A DNA stretch of 64,000 nt from DATDAH01 sp963792205 (GCA_963792205.1 CAWBVI010000004.1:310001-374000), one strand, 5' to 3'; counted from the first letter of the stretch, positions 33,153 through 42,583 are shown. Numbers and translations: made by a program. The notes: generated by a model not told the origin, from the sequence alone.

Positions 33153-34328
33153 TCAGCCCCAGCGGGGGTCGACGTCGGGGTTCACGCCCAGGCAGAGCTT
33201 GCCGATCACCTCGTGGGCGAGCATCCGGTTGCCCGGGTGGAAGCGCCCCATGCGCACGTCGCGGAACAGCTGCTCCATGCGGTTGCGCTTGAAGGCGCCG
33301 GCCCCGCCGGTGAGGTCGAGGGCGGTGTCGACCATGTCCAAGGCCCGGTCGATGACGAAGGACCGCGTCGCCACCAGTCGGACCGGCCAGTCCTCGTGGG
33401 CCACCCCGCTCGCCCAGTCCGCACTGGTCCGCTCGAGCAGCGCCTCGGCCGCGTCGTAGGCGATGCGCATGTCGGCGACGTTGTGCTGGACCTCGGGGTG
33501 GTGCGCCATGGAGTTGGTGAGGGCGAGCGACGTCCGCTTGGGCATGCCCTCGATCGTGATGGCCAGCGCCCGCTCGGCGGCGCCGAGGTAGACCGAGGCG
33601 AACCCCATCAGCGCCCACGCGAAGATGCTGACCTGGAACGGCCCGGCGCCGGCGAAGCCCGGCGCGCACACCAGGGCCACGAGCTCGTCGGGCACGAAGG
33701 CCTTGTCGAGCAGGGTGTCCTGACTCTGCGTGGCCCGCATGCCGAGGGTGTCCCAGGTGTCGACGATCTCCAGGCCCTCGGTGTCACGGGGCACGAACCC
33801 GTGGACGATCTGAGGGTTGGCCGGGTCGGAGGTGTCCATGGCGTGGAACCCGCCGTAGGTCCAGACCGGGGTCAGGCTGCCGAAGATCTTGTGGCCGGAG
33901 ATGGCCCACCCACCGTCCGCCGGCTCCGCCTGGGCCACAGCGAGGAACAGCGGGAGATCGTTGCCGGCTTCGCCGTGCAGCGCGCAGAAGACCTCGCCCT
34001 CCACGGACTTCTCGAGGAGCCAGGTCATCGAGTTGTCGCCCGCTCGCCACAGGTCGGCGGCCACACCGGTCCAGTAGCAGTGCATGTTCACCGCCAGCGC
34101 GGTGGCCGGGGCCACGTAGCCGAGCCGCCGCTGGAGCCGCACGTACTCGTCGAGTCCCAGACCGGCCCCGCCGAAGTCGGTCGGGACCGCGGCCTGCAGG
34201 TAGCCCGACGCCTTCAGCTCCTCCCAGTCCTCGTCGAAGAACCGGTTCTCTCGGTCATAGACCGGAGCCCGTTCGTCGAAGCGGGCGAGCATGTCGTCGC
34301 TCAGCAGGTCGGTGGTGATGGTGGTCAT
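33153..34328 (-). CDS. Acyl-CoA dehydrogenase family flavoprotein
   Basis: A 391-residue acyl-CoA dehydrogenase-like enzyme. Signature parts are VPTDFGGAGLGLDEY, the substrate/FAD loop (GGWAISGHKIFGSLTPV), DTLGMRATQSQDT, and LTGGAGAFKRNRMEQLFRDV, where GGAGAF and LFRDVRMG sit at the FAD-binding end. The classical catalytic Glu loop cannot be placed securely. The Cys/His-containing CALHGEAG segment suggests an acyl-CoA or monooxygenase-like branch. A GGAGGT Shine-Dalgarno lies 5 nt before the ATG. Confidence 0.88.
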   Translation of the reverse strand: MTTITTDLLSDDMLARFDERAPVYDRENRFFDEDWEELKASGYLQAAVPTDFGGAGLGLDEYVRLQRRLGYVAPATALAVNMHCYWTGVAADLWRAGDNSMTWLLEKSVEGEVFCALHGEAGNDLPLFLAVAQAEPADGGWAISGHKIFGSLTPVWTYGGFHAMDTSDPANPQIVHGFVPRDTEGLEIVDTWDTLGMRATQSQDTLLDKAFVPDELVALVCAPGFAGAGPFQVSIFAWALMGFASVYLGAAERALAITIEGMPKRTSLALTNSMAHHPEVQHNVADMRIAYDAAEALLERTSADWASGVAHEDWPVRLVATRSFVIDRALDMVDTALDLTGGAGAFKRNRMEQLFRDVRMGRFHPGNRMLAHEVIGKLCLGVNPDVDPRWG

Positions 34329-34592
34329 TCAGTACCTCCACGTGGGGATGCGAATGACGACCGGCGGGCATCCGGAAGGGCGTCGCGTCAGGCCGTCCAA
34401 CGCATGTGCGGTTGCCGTCTTACCCACGGCCAACCCCCGAATCGTCGGCTCGGAACACTACGACGGCCGCCAGTTCTGTGCTCGACGAACGGGCGCCGAA
34501 GATTTCTCCAGCGACGTGTCGATCGGGTGGGCGGTCGTTCGTAGAGGTGGTGAGGGCCGGTACGGAGCCGGTCCCGGAACCCAGGAGCAGCC
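34329..34592. other. 264-bp divergent intergenic region
   Basis: This region separates the divergent acyl-CoA dehydrogenase and DUF6069-like genes. It is slightly less GC-rich than its surroundings and should hold both promoters. I found no convincing ORF, repeat or structured RNA in it. Confidence 0.5.
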
Positions 34593-35018
34593 ATGACCGC
34601 CATCACCGCCTCCACCAACAGCACCGACACCACCCGCACCAGGGTCCAGGCCCCGTCCTGGCCCTCGGGCCTCGCCACCGGCGTGATCGCCGCCGTCGTC
34701 ACGACCCTCGCCGCGGTCGCGGCCCACGCCGCCGGCGTCTCCTTCGAGATCGACGGCGAGGCGATCCCCGTCGCCGGCTACGCCCAGATGGTCCTGCTGG
34801 GCACGGTCATCGGCATCGTCCTGGCCCGCCAGCTGGCCCGCCGGGCCACGAGCCCCCGATCGACCTTCGTCCGCACCACGGTCCTGCTCACGGCCCTGTC
34901 CTGCATCCCCGACGCCGTCGTCACCGCCGACACGGCGACCAAGCTGGCCCTGGCCGGCACCCACGTCCTGGCCGCCGCCATCGTCATTCCCCGCCTGGCC
35001 CGAGACCTCACCGACTGA
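34593..35018 (+). CDS. DUF6069-like small four-helix membrane protein
   Basis: A 141-residue membrane protein with four predicted helices (about 25-46, 57-78, 90-110 and 117-133) after a 20-residue Thr-rich cytoplasmic or exposed N-terminus. Layout and the ATGVIAAVVTTL-like first helix agree with the DUF6069 family, whose function is unknown. AGGAG lies 5 nt before the ATG. A classic intrinsic terminator follows 17 bp after the stop. Confidence 0.7.
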   Translation: MTAITASTNSTDTTRTRVQAPSWPSGLATGVIAAVVTTLAAVAAHAAGVSFEIDGEAIPVAGYAQMVLLGTVIGIVLARQLARRATSPRSTFVRTTVLLTALSCIPDAVVTADTATKLALAGTHVLAAAIVIPRLARDLTD

Positions 35019-35035
35019 CCCCGTTACGCGAGGAA

Positions 35036-35061
35036 CCCCCGGCGTTCGGCCGGGGGATTTT
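35036..35061 (+). terminator. Rho-independent terminator
   Basis: Stem CCCCCGGC/GCCGGGGG (35036-35043 with 35049-35056), loop GTTCG, followed by ATTTT. It is the only hairpin in the window with a clear T-tract. It separates the DUF6069-like gene from the opposing tRNA genes. Confidence 0.85.
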
Positions 35062-35065
35062 CGTG

Positions 35066-35141
35066 TGGCAGCCCCAACGGGGTTCGAACCCGTGTCTCCA
35101 CCTTGAGAGGGTGGTGTCCTAGGCCACTAGACGATGGGGCC
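35066..35141 (-). tRNA. tRNA-Glu (anticodon CTC)
   Basis: Minus-strand cloverleaf. The acceptor stem GGCCCCA pairs with TGGGGCT, the D-arm is GTCTAGTGGCCTAGGAC, and the anticodon stem is CCACC/GGTGG with loop CTCTCAA. The T-arm is CGGGTTCGAACCCCG. CCA is encoded. The anticodon CTC reads GAG. The gene is 142 bp from the downstream DUF218/gltX operon, so the tRNA and its synthetase are close neighbours. Confidence 0.96.
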
Positions 35142-35175
35142 GTGCTGCGACAGCCGGCAGAGGCTACCGCCGGAG

Positions 35176-35247
35176 CTCGGGGGGAAGGACTCGAACCCTC
35201 AATGACTGGACCAGAACCAGCTGTGTTGCCAATTACACCACCCCCGA
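35176..35247 (-). tRNA. tRNA-Gln (anticodon CTG)
   Basis: Minus-strand cloverleaf of 72 nt. The acceptor stem TCGGGGG pairs with CCCCCGA and the D-arm contains GTAATTGGCAAC. The anticodon stem is GCTGG/CCAGT with loop TTCTGGT. The T-arm includes GAGGGTTCGAGTCCTTC. CCA is not encoded. The anticodon CTG reads CAG. It lies 34 bp upstream of tRNA-Glu on the same strand, so both are probably on one transcript. Confidence 0.95.
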
Positions 35248-35282
35248 TCGGTGGGACCGTCGAGGGTAGCGGCTGGGAGCGG

Positions 35283-35933
35283 TCAACCTTCGGGGCGAAC
35301 CGTGTCGTCCAGGTTCATCAGCCGGCGGTAACCGAGGAAGCGGCCGACCGACACCGCGGCCGTCTCCCGCAGCATCGCCCGCAACTCGGCGGTGCCCTCG
35401 ACCGGGCTCTCGTCGGTGGGTGAGACGTAGGCCTCGAGGCCGACTTCGTCGGCAATCTCCTCGAGGCGCTTCGCGTGGAAGGGGTCGGACACGATCATCA
35501 CGTCGTCGATGCCCTCGTCCTGGAGGAAGCGGGCGCTGGCGGCCAGCGACTCCCACGAGTTGCGGCCTTGGACCTCACGCAGCACGGCCGAGTCGGGGAC
35601 GCCGTGGTCGGCCAGCCACATGGCCCCGGCCTCGGCCTCGCTGAACTCGTCGCCCTCCTGGCTCCCGCCGGTGACCACGACCGTGTCCGAGAGGCCCTGT
35701 TCGAAGAGCTCGAGGCCGTGCTCCAGCCGGGCCTCGAAGACCGGCGAGGGGTCGCCGTTGTACTGGGCCGCACCCATGACCACGATGGCGCCGGCCTGGT
35801 GGGCCTGGTCGCGCCGGGATGCCTGCCAGACCTGGATGAAGGTGCCGCCGACGTAGAGGCCCAGGACCACGAGCACACCGAGCCCGACCTTCCAGCCGAT
35901 CCGGAACCACCGGGGGCGGGCGACGTCGGCCAT
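35283..35933 (-). CDS. DUF218 (YdcF/SanA-like) membrane protein
   Basis: A 216-residue protein with one N-terminal membrane anchor (about 10-32) and an extracytoplasmic DUF218 domain. The domain's motifs are IVVMGAAQYNGDPSPVFEARL, VVVTGGSQEGD and NSWESLAASARFL. SanA and YdcF homologues influence envelope permeability; their chemistry is not settled. Its ATG overlaps the gltX stop (TGATG), so it is translated from the gltX transcript. Confidence 0.88.
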   Translation of the reverse strand: MADVARPRWFRIGWKVGLGVLVVLGLYVGGTFIQVWQASRRDQAHQAGAIVVMGAAQYNGDPSPVFEARLEHGLELFEQGLSDTVVVTGGSQEGDEFSEAEAGAMWLADHGVPDSAVLREVQGRNSWESLAASARFLQDEGIDDVMIVSDPFHAKRLEEIADEVGLEAYVSPTDESPVEGTAELRAMLRETAAVSVGRFLGYRRLMNLDDTVRPEG

Positions 35934-37285
35934 CAGAGCCTGGCCCGGGCCGCCCGCAGCCGCCGCAGCGTCTCGTCGCGGCCCAGCAGCACCAGGCCCT
36001 CGTAGAGGGGCGGGCCCACCGTCCGGCCGGTGACGGCCACCCGCACGGGCGCCTGGGCCTTGCCCGGCTTCAACTCGAACCGCTCCTCGCAGAGCGCGTC
36101 GAACGTCGACTTCAGCGGTTCCTCGGCCCACTCGACGCCCTCGTAGGCCTCGATCACGGCGTCGAGGATGCCGGCCGCGGGGACCTTGCCCGCCATGGCC
36201 TTGTCCCACGACACCGGGTCGTCGGGCGGGTCGGCCAGGAACAGCCAGTCGACGTGCTGGGCGATCTCGGCCAGGAGCTTCACCCGCTCCTGGACGAGCG
36301 GGGCCATCGTCCGCCACACGTCCGCGTCGAAGCGGTCGGCGGGCCAGGGCACGTCGGCGCCGGTGACCCACGGCGCGGCTGCGGCCAGGAACTCGTCGAG
36401 CGAGAGGCGCCGGATCCACTCGCCGTTGATGTGCTCGAGCTTCTTCAGGTCGAAGAAGGCCGGGCTCTTGACCACATCCTCCAGGCGGAACCGCTCGACG
36501 ATCTCGGCCATCGGCCGGACCTCGACGTCGTCGGGCGGTCCCCACCCGAGCAGGGCCAGGTAGTTGGCCATGGCCTGCGGCAGGTAGCCCCGAGCCGGGT
36601 AGTCGCCGACGGCCACGTCGTCCCGGCGCTTCGACAGCTTCTGGCGCTGCTCGTTCACCAGGAGCGGGAGGTGGGCGTAGACGGGGACGTCGGTGTGACC
36701 GAGGGCCCGGCGGATCAGCAGCACCTTGGGGGTGGAGCTGAGAAGGTCCTCGCCCCTGATCACGTGGGTCATCCGCAGGTCGACGTCGTCCACGGCGTTG
36801 GCCAGCACGAAGGTGGGCGTGTCGTTCGACCGCCAGATGACGAAGTCCTCGACGTTCTCGTGCTCGAAGCGGACGTGGCCCCGGATGAGGTCGTCGAACT
36901 CGGTGGCCCCCTCGTCGGGGACGCGCACGGCGAGACCCAGGCCGGGCTGCATCTGGGTGCCGGCGACCTCGTTCTTGTCGGCGTCGATCAGGTAGGCGAC
37001 CCCGTCGGCCAGCAGCTTCTCGGCCGCCTCGCGGTAGAGGTCACGGCGCTCGGACTGGAAGATCGGGCCCTCGTCCCAGTCGATGCCCAGCCAGGTCAAC
37101 GACTCGAGGATGGCCTCGATCAGCTCCGGGCGGCTGCGCTCCTGATCGGTGTCCTCGATGCGGAGGACGAGGGTGCCGCCGTGCTGACGGGCGAACAGCC
37201 AGTTGAACAGGGCCGAGCGGGCCCCGCCGACGTGCAGGTAGCCCGTGGGCGCAGGCGCGAAGCGGACGCGAGGGGCCTCAGACAC
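35933..37285 (-). CDS. gltX: Glutamyl-tRNA synthetase
   Basis: A 450-residue class I synthetase that charges tRNA-Glu, and probably tRNA-Gln if the organism relies on GatCAB; no glutaminyl-tRNA synthetase is in the window. The HIGH-like motif is HVGG at 18-21 (PTGYLHVGGARSA), and KLSKR in the middle is the KMSKS equivalent. IRGEDLLSSTPK is also typical. The GTG start has TAGCCT exactly 6 nt upstream. The operon continues into DUF218, tRNA-Gln and tRNA-Glu on the same strand. Confidence 0.96.
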   Translation of the reverse strand: MSEAPRVRFAPAPTGYLHVGGARSALFNWLFARQHGGTLVLRIEDTDQERSRPELIEAILESLTWLGIDWDEGPIFQSERRDLYREAAEKLLADGVAYLIDADKNEVAGTQMQPGLGLAVRVPDEGATEFDDLIRGHVRFEHENVEDFVIWRSNDTPTFVLANAVDDVDLRMTHVIRGEDLLSSTPKVLLIRRALGHTDVPVYAHLPLLVNEQRQKLSKRRDDVAVGDYPARGYLPQAMANYLALLGWGPPDDVEVRPMAEIVERFRLEDVVKSPAFFDLKKLEHINGEWIRRLSLDEFLAAAAPWVTGADVPWPADRFDADVWRTMAPLVQERVKLLAEIAQHVDWLFLADPPDDPVSWDKAMAGKVPAAGILDAVIEAYEGVEWAEEPLKSTFDALCEERFELKPGKAQAPVRVAVTGRTVGPPLYEGLVLLGRDETLRRLRAARARL

Positions 37286-37337
37286 CCTTCGAGGCTACCG
37301 GTGCCCCCGGGGGGCGGCCCCGGGCCACACTGGACCG

Positions 37338-38051
37338 GTGAGCTACACGCCACTCGGACCGCCGCCCCCGCCCGAGCCCGAGGAACCTCCGAACACCTCC
37401 GGGCGGTCGCTGCGACCGTTCCTGCTCGGCGCCGCGGTCGGGGCGGCCGTGCTGCTGGCCGGGATCGGCGTCGGGTTCGTGGTGTGGGGAGACGACGACG
37501 ACGCTCCGGTGACCGCGGCCGACACCGACGCCGACGGTGGCGAGGAAGCACCCGCCGACGAGACCGACGAGTCCGGCGAGGAGGACGACCCCTCGGCCGG
37601 CGACGAGGCCGATCCGTCGGATCCGTTCGGTGGCGACCTGTCGGACATGTTCGGCGAGGACTTCTCGGACATGTTCGGTGGCGACCTCTCCGACTTCCTG
37701 CCCGACGACTTCGGCGACTTCGAGGACATGTTCAGCGACGGCTTCGAGCTGGGCGAGATCCAGGCGATCCTCCTCTTCGAGCCCGAGGCCAGCGAACGGC
37801 AGATGGACCGCATCGACCAGGCCTGGAGCGACTCGGACCTGCTGTCGAGCGTCCTGCGCCTCGACGCCGACGAGCTGCCGTCCGTCCCGGGACTGCCCGA
37901 CGGGGCCCTGCCCACGTCGGTCTCCGGCTTCGCCCAGGAGGAGGACGCCGAGGCGGTGCGGGCGTTCGTGTGCAGCTTCGTCGACGATCCCGGCGTCGAG
38001 GCCGTCCAGCTCACCGGCCCCGGCACCCGCCCCTGCGACCAGTCCCTCTGA
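37338..38051 (+). CDS. Membrane-anchored acidic protein with an FtsX-ectodomain-like C-terminus
   Basis: A 237-residue protein of three parts. A Pro-rich cytoplasmic N-terminus (PPPPPEPEEPP) precedes one membrane helix (about 29-52). A strongly acidic linker of about 80 residues contains a threefold DLSDMFGEDFSDMFGG-like repeat. A C-terminal domain, IQAILLFEPEASERQMDRID, resembles the extracellular domain of FtsX-type permeases. The GTG start has CACACT 6 nt upstream. The function is unknown; a partner of cell-wall hydrolases is speculation. Confidence 0.6.
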   Translation: MSYTPLGPPPPPEPEEPPNTSGRSLRPFLLGAAVGAAVLLAGIGVGFVVWGDDDDAPVTAADTDADGGEEAPADETDESGEEDDPSAGDEADPSDPFGGDLSDMFGEDFSDMFGGDLSDFLPDDFGDFEDMFSDGFELGEIQAILLFEPEASERQMDRIDQAWSDSDLLSSVLRLDADELPSVPGLPDGALPTSVSGFAQEEDAEAVRAFVCSFVDDPGVEAVQLTGPGTRPCDQSL

Positions 38052-38063
38052 GGCCGCCGGTCG

Positions 38064-38855
38064 CTACCAGGGCATGGCGACGCCGCCGTTGGGGCGGAGG
38101 ATCTGGCCGGTCATGAACTTGCTGGCGTCCGAGGCCAGGTAGAGCACGGCGTAGGCGATGTCGTCGGGCTCCCCCACGGTCCTCAGCGGGGCCCGCTTGG
38201 CCATGAGCCCTGTCATCGCGGCCTTGGCCTCCTCGTCCTCGGTCCCGTCCTCGTTGACCCACGCCCGGTTGGTCATGCCCGTCACGATGAAGCCCGGGGC
38301 GACGGCGTTGGCCCGCACGCCCTTCGGTCCCAGCTCGACGGCCAGCACCTTGGTCAGCTGGACCAGGGCTGCCTTGGCCATCCCGTAGGACGCCAATCGT
38401 TCGGCCGGCGAGTCGACGGCCGCCGACGCCATGTTGATGATGCTGCCCGAGCCCTGGTCGGCCATGACCCGGCCGGCGGCCTGGCAGCCGAAGAAGACGC
38501 CCTTGAGGTTCACGGCCAGAACGCGGTCGAGGTCGGCCTCCTCGGTCTCCAGGACGGTCGAGGTGTGGATGATCCCGGCCACGTTGGCCATCACGTCGAG
38601 GTGCCCGTGGCGCTCAACCGCGCCCGCGACGAGCGCATCGACCTCCTCGGGTTCCGAGACGTCGACGGTGACGACGTCGGCGGTGCCGCCGGATCGGGTG
38701 ATGTGCTCGGCGGTGACGATGGCCCCATCGGCGTCGCGGTCCGCGCAGACGACCGTTGCCCCGGCCTCGGCCAGGCGCTCGGCCGACGCCCGGCCGATCC
38801 CGCTCGCCGCCCCCGTCACCACCGCCACCCGCCCCGTCAGGTCGAAGGCATCCAT
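38064..38855 (-). CDS. Short-chain dehydrogenase/reductase
   Basis: A 263-residue classical SDR. The cofactor loop is VTGAASGIGRA, D in DVSEPEEVD binds the adenine, NVAG is present, and the catalytic Ser-Tyr-Lys appear as MASAAVD then YGMAK. The late IVTGMTNRAW insertion is longer than in many SDRs. The final region TGQILRPNGGVAMPW is typical. The ATG has TACGGT 8 nt upstream. It ends 12 bp from the convergent acidic protein gene. Confidence 0.92.
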   Translation of the reverse strand: MDAFDLTGRVAVVTGAASGIGRASAERLAEAGATVVCADRDADGAIVTAEHITRSGGTADVVTVDVSEPEEVDALVAGAVERHGHLDVMANVAGIIHTSTVLETEEADLDRVLAVNLKGVFFGCQAAGRVMADQGSGSIINMASAAVDSPAERLASYGMAKAALVQLTKVLAVELGPKGVRANAVAPGFIVTGMTNRAWVNEDGTEDEEAKAAMTGLMAKRAPLRTVGEPDDIAYAVLYLASDASKFMTGQILRPNGGVAMPW

Positions 38856-38874
38856 GGCGCCGGACCGTAGGCGC

Positions 38875-40020
38875 TCAGGCGAGGGCGGCGATGGTGGTGA
38901 CGCCGTCCCAGACGTCGGTGAACCGGGTGGTCAGCGGGGAGCAGCCAAGGCGGAGGAGGTCGGGCTCGCGGAAGTCCACGATCACCCCCCGCTCGGCCAG
39001 CGCCTCCGCCATCGGCGCGGCATCCGGGGTGCGGATCGCCACATGGCCGCCCCGCCGCTCCGGCGCCCGAGGCGTGGGCGAGGCGAGCCCGCGCTCGGCG
39101 CACAGGTCGAGAGCCAAGGCCGTGAGCGCCGTCGCCTTGGCCCGGATGGCGCCGATGCCCGCCTCGGCCACGACCTCGATCGCCGCCTTCGCCGCGGCGA
39201 GGCCCACGATGCCGGGCGTCCCGACCAGCAGCCGCCCGATGTCGGGGAGCGGTTCGTACGCCGTCGGCATCGTGAACTGGTCCCGCTGCCCGAACCAACC
39301 CCAGAGCGGTTGGTCGAACGTCGGCTGCAGGGCCCGGGCCAGGTAGCTCCAGCCCGGCCCGCCCGGTCCCGAGCCGAGGAACTTGTACGAGCAGCCCGCA
39401 GCCAGCTCCACCCCCGCACCGTGCAGGTCGAGCTCCAGGACCCCGACCGCATGGCACAGGTCCCACACGACGAGGGCGCCGGCGGCCGCCGCCCGAGCCG
39501 TCTCCCCGGCGAGGTCCACGACCTCCGCCGTGCGGTAGTCGACCGACGAGCGCACCACGACGGCCACGTCGTCGAGCCGGTCGAACCCGGCCCGCACCTC
39601 ACACCCCGTCCGGTGGGCGATGCCGTCGACGACGTAGACGATGGTCGGGAAGTCGTCGGGGTCGACGGCGATGACCCGGCGGTCGGGCCGCAGCGCCAGC
39701 GCGCCGTGGACCAGCTGGAACAGGTTCACCGACGTCGAGTCGTGGACGATGACCTCATCGCCGTCCACGCCGAGCAGCGGGGCCAGCGCCGCCCCGGCCC
39801 GCTGGGGCAGGCCCAGCCAGTGCTCCCACGACCCGATGAGCCCGCCCGGCCATTCCTCCTCCAGCACCCGCCGGGCGGCCTCGAGGGTGCGGCGCGCGGG
39901 CCGGCCGAGCGAGTTGCCGTCGAGGTAGACGAGATCCGGGTCGGGGATGACGAACTCCGCCCACCAGTGCCGGAGGGGGTCCTCGGCGTCGAGCGCTTCC
40001 GCCGACTCGCGGGAGATCAC
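38875..40020 (-). CDS. kynU: Kynureninase
   Basis: A 381-residue PLP enzyme that cleaves kynurenine to anthranilate and alanine. YLDGNSLGRPARRTLEA, DSTSVNLFQL, VDPDDFPTIVYV, VVWDLCHAVGVLELDLH (D187) and the PLP lysine K213 in GCSYKFLGSGPGGPG match KynU. It is about 25-30 residues shorter than typical bacterial KynU, mainly at the ends. No tryptophan dioxygenase is near; the cyclase at 797-1723 is far away and not clearly KynB. It diverges from the TPP enzyme gene. Confidence 0.88.
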   Translation of the reverse strand: MISRESAEALDAEDPLRHWWAEFVIPDPDLVYLDGNSLGRPARRTLEAARRVLEEEWPGGLIGSWEHWLGLPQRAGAALAPLLGVDGDEVIVHDSTSVNLFQLVHGALALRPDRRVIAVDPDDFPTIVYVVDGIAHRTGCEVRAGFDRLDDVAVVVRSSVDYRTAEVVDLAGETARAAAAGALVVWDLCHAVGVLELDLHGAGVELAAGCSYKFLGSGPGGPGWSYLARALQPTFDQPLWGWFGQRDQFTMPTAYEPLPDIGRLLVGTPGIVGLAAAKAAIEVVAEAGIGAIRAKATALTALALDLCAERGLASPTPRAPERRGGHVAIRTPDAAPMAEALAERGVIVDFREPDLLRLGCSPLTTRFTDVWDGVTTIAALA

Positions 40021-40043
40021 CCGGCAATACTGGCTGCTCCATC

Positions 40044-41701
40044 ATGAAGGCCTCCGACCTGCTCGTCCGCTGCCTCGAGAACGAGGGGGTCCGCTTCGTG
40101 TTCGGCGTCCCGGGCGAGGAGAACGCCGACGTGATGCTGTCGCTGCAGGACTCGGAGCAGATCGAGTTCGTGCTCTGCCGCCACGAGCAGGGCGCCGCCT
40201 TCATGGCCGAGGTCCACGGGCGCCTCACCGGCGATCTCGCGGTCGCCCTCGGCACGCTCGGCCCGGGCGCGACGAACCTGATGACGGGCGTGGCCGACGC
40301 CAACATGGACCGCTCTCCCATGCTCGTGCTCACGGGCCAGGGGGCGACGACCCGGCTCCACAAGGAGTCGCACCAGATCATGGACGTGGTCGCCATGTAC
40401 GAGCCCATCACCAAGTGGGCCCAGACGGTGCACCACGCCCGCAACATCCCCGAGATCGTGCGCAAGGCCGCCCGCATCGCCCGGACCGAGAAGCCCGGCG
40501 CCTGCCTCATCGAGCTCCCCGAGGACATCGCCGACCACGACGTCGACGACCTCCCCCTGCCGGTCCGCCGCTTCCGGCGCCCGGTGCCCGACGACAAGAT
40601 CGTCGACCGGGCGTGGGAGGCCATCACCGGGTCCGAGCGGCCCATCATCCTGGCCGGCAACGGCGCGATCCGGCGGCGGGCCTCCAAGCAGCTCCGGCTC
40701 TTCGTCGAGCGCACGGGCATCGGCGTGGTCAGCACCTTCATGGCCAAGGGCTGCGTCGACATGGACGACGAGCGCTCCCTGTTCACCATCGGGTTGCAGG
40801 CCCGCGACCACCCGGTGCGGGCCATCGAGCGGGCCGACCTCGTCATCACGCTCGGCTACGACATGGTCGAGTACCACCCTCGCCTCTGGAACCCCGCGGG
40901 CGACAAGCCCGTGGTCCACATCGACTTCCTGCCCGCCGAGGTGGACGAGCGCTACGTGGTCGAGGTCGAGGTGGTCGGTGACCTCGCCCACACCCTCTGG
41001 ATGCTCAACGAGCGGTGCTGGAAGGACTCCACCACCGCCGACACCTGGGACCACAGCCACGCCCGGGAGGCCCGGGCGGCCATGCTCGAGGACTTCGCCT
41101 CCTACGCCGACGACGATGCCGACGGCCGCATCAAGCCGCAGAAGGCCCTGTGGGACGCCCGCAAGATCCTCGGCCCGGGCGACCTCCTCCTCTCCGACGT
41201 GGGCGCCCACAAGATGTGGGTGGCCCGGTACTTCCACTGCCACGAGCCCAACACCTGCCTGATCCCCAACGGCTTCTGCTCCATGGGCTTCGCGCTGCCC
41301 GGCGCCATCGCCGCCTCCCTGCTCGACCCCGATCGGCGGGTGCTGGCCGTCTGCGGTGACGGTGGCTTCCTGATGAACGTGCAGGAGATGGAGACCTGCG
41401 TCCGGGTCGGCGCCCACCCGGTCGTCATGGTGTGGGAGGACGGCGGCTACGGGCTGATCTCCTGGAAGCAGGAGACCGAGTTCGGCCGTCACACCGACCT
41501 GTCCTTCGGCAACCCGGACTGGGTGCGACTGGCCGAGGCCTTCGGCTGGCGCGGCACCCGGGTCGAACGGTCCGCCGACCTGGCCCAAGCCCTCGAGGAC
41601 GGCTTCCAGTCGAAGCAACCCACGCTGTCGCCGTCCCCATCGACTACCGCGAGAACCTCCTGCTCACCGAGCGCCTCGGCAAGATCGACGAGACGATCTA
41701 G
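40044..41701 (+). pseudogene. Acetolactate-synthase-like TPP enzyme with a C-terminal frameshift
   Basis: About 552 residues once corrected. Domain order is N-terminal PYR domain with the activating E48 (CRHEQGAAFMAE), central domain, then PP domain with VCGDGGFLMNVQEME. It resembles catabolic acetolactate synthases (AlsS type), but other decarboxylases are possible. The frame carries on past 41624-41628 into nonsense until 41786. Adding one G there gives LVAVPIDYRENLLLTERLGK and a stop at 41699-41701, which overlaps the convergent SDR gene by 4 bp, as expected for a normal end. Confidence 0.85.
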
Positions 41702-42495
41702 AAGTCCATCGGGTAGGGGAACTTGGCGCTCACGCCGCCGTCGACGACCAGCGTCTGGCCGTTCACGTAGCCGGAGAGGTCGCTGACCATGAAGAGGAGG
41801 GCGGCGGCGATGTCCTCGGGGAGGGCGACCCGGCGCAGCGGCGTGTTCTGCTCGTTGTTCTTGCGGCCCTCCTCCCCCACGTAGGCGCTGACCCGGGGGG
41901 TCCAGACCATGCCGGGGGCGACGGCGTTGACCCGCACGCCCTGCGGGCCGAGCTCGACCGCGGCGGTGCGGACGAGGCTCATGAGGCCCGCCTTGAACAC
42001 GCCGTAGGCGCCGTGCAGCGGGGCCGACGAGATGCCCGAGACCGAGGCCACGAAGGCCATCACCCCGCCGCCCGAGTCGGCCATGGCCCGTCCGCCGAGG
42101 GTCACGGCGAGGTGGGCGTGGCGCAGGACGATGTCGTGGTGCCACTGCCAGTTCTCGTCGTCCACGTCGAGCAGCGCCTTGTACTGCGCCATGCCGACGA
42201 TGTCGACGACCCCGTCGAGCCCGCCGAGGTCCCGGTGGGCGGCAGCGAACATGGCCGTGGCCCCGTCCCGGTCGGTGGCGTCGCCCGCCCAGCCCACCCC
42301 GTCCACCTCGGCCGCGATGTCGTCGGCCCGGTCCTGCTCGACGTCGACGCAGAGGACCTTCGCCCCCTGCTGTGCCAGGGCGTGGGTGGCCTGGCGGCCG
42401 ATGCCCTGGCCGGCCCCGATGACCACGAACCGCTTGCCGTCGAGGCGGAGCAGGTCGGCGTAGGTGGGAACGGCGGAGTCGTCAGCTCGGGTCAT
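41698..42495 (-). CDS. Short-chain dehydrogenase/reductase
   Basis: A 265-residue SDR. The cofactor motif GAGQGIGRQA follows FVVIGAG. The middle reads GLDGVVDIVG, with VASVSGIS (Ser) and YGVFKAG (Tyr-x3-Lys) as the active site. The end reads VNGQTLVVDGGVSAKFPYPM. An insertion WQWHHDIVLRHA near the tetramer helix is distinctive. Substrate unknown. The ATG choice avoids the long antisense extension to 42969. Confidence 0.9.
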   Translation of the reverse strand: MTRADDSAVPTYADLLRLDGKRFVVIGAGQGIGRQATHALAQQGAKVLCVDVEQDRADDIAAEVDGVGWAGDATDRDGATAMFAAAHRDLGGLDGVVDIVGMAQYKALLDVDDENWQWHHDIVLRHAHLAVTLGGRAMADSGGGVMAFVASVSGISSAPLHGAYGVFKAGLMSLVRTAAVELGPQGVRVNAVAPGMVWTPRVSAYVGEEGRKNNEQNTPLRRVALPEDIAAALLFMVSDLSGYVNGQTLVVDGGVSAKFPYPMDF

Positions 42496-42583
42496 GGCGC
42501 AGATTCTGGCGCGACCTTTCCGCGGCGGACCGCATCGGGCCGCTCGGGCAGCACGGTGGGGTCCGTAGTGAGAGGGTTTCGCG

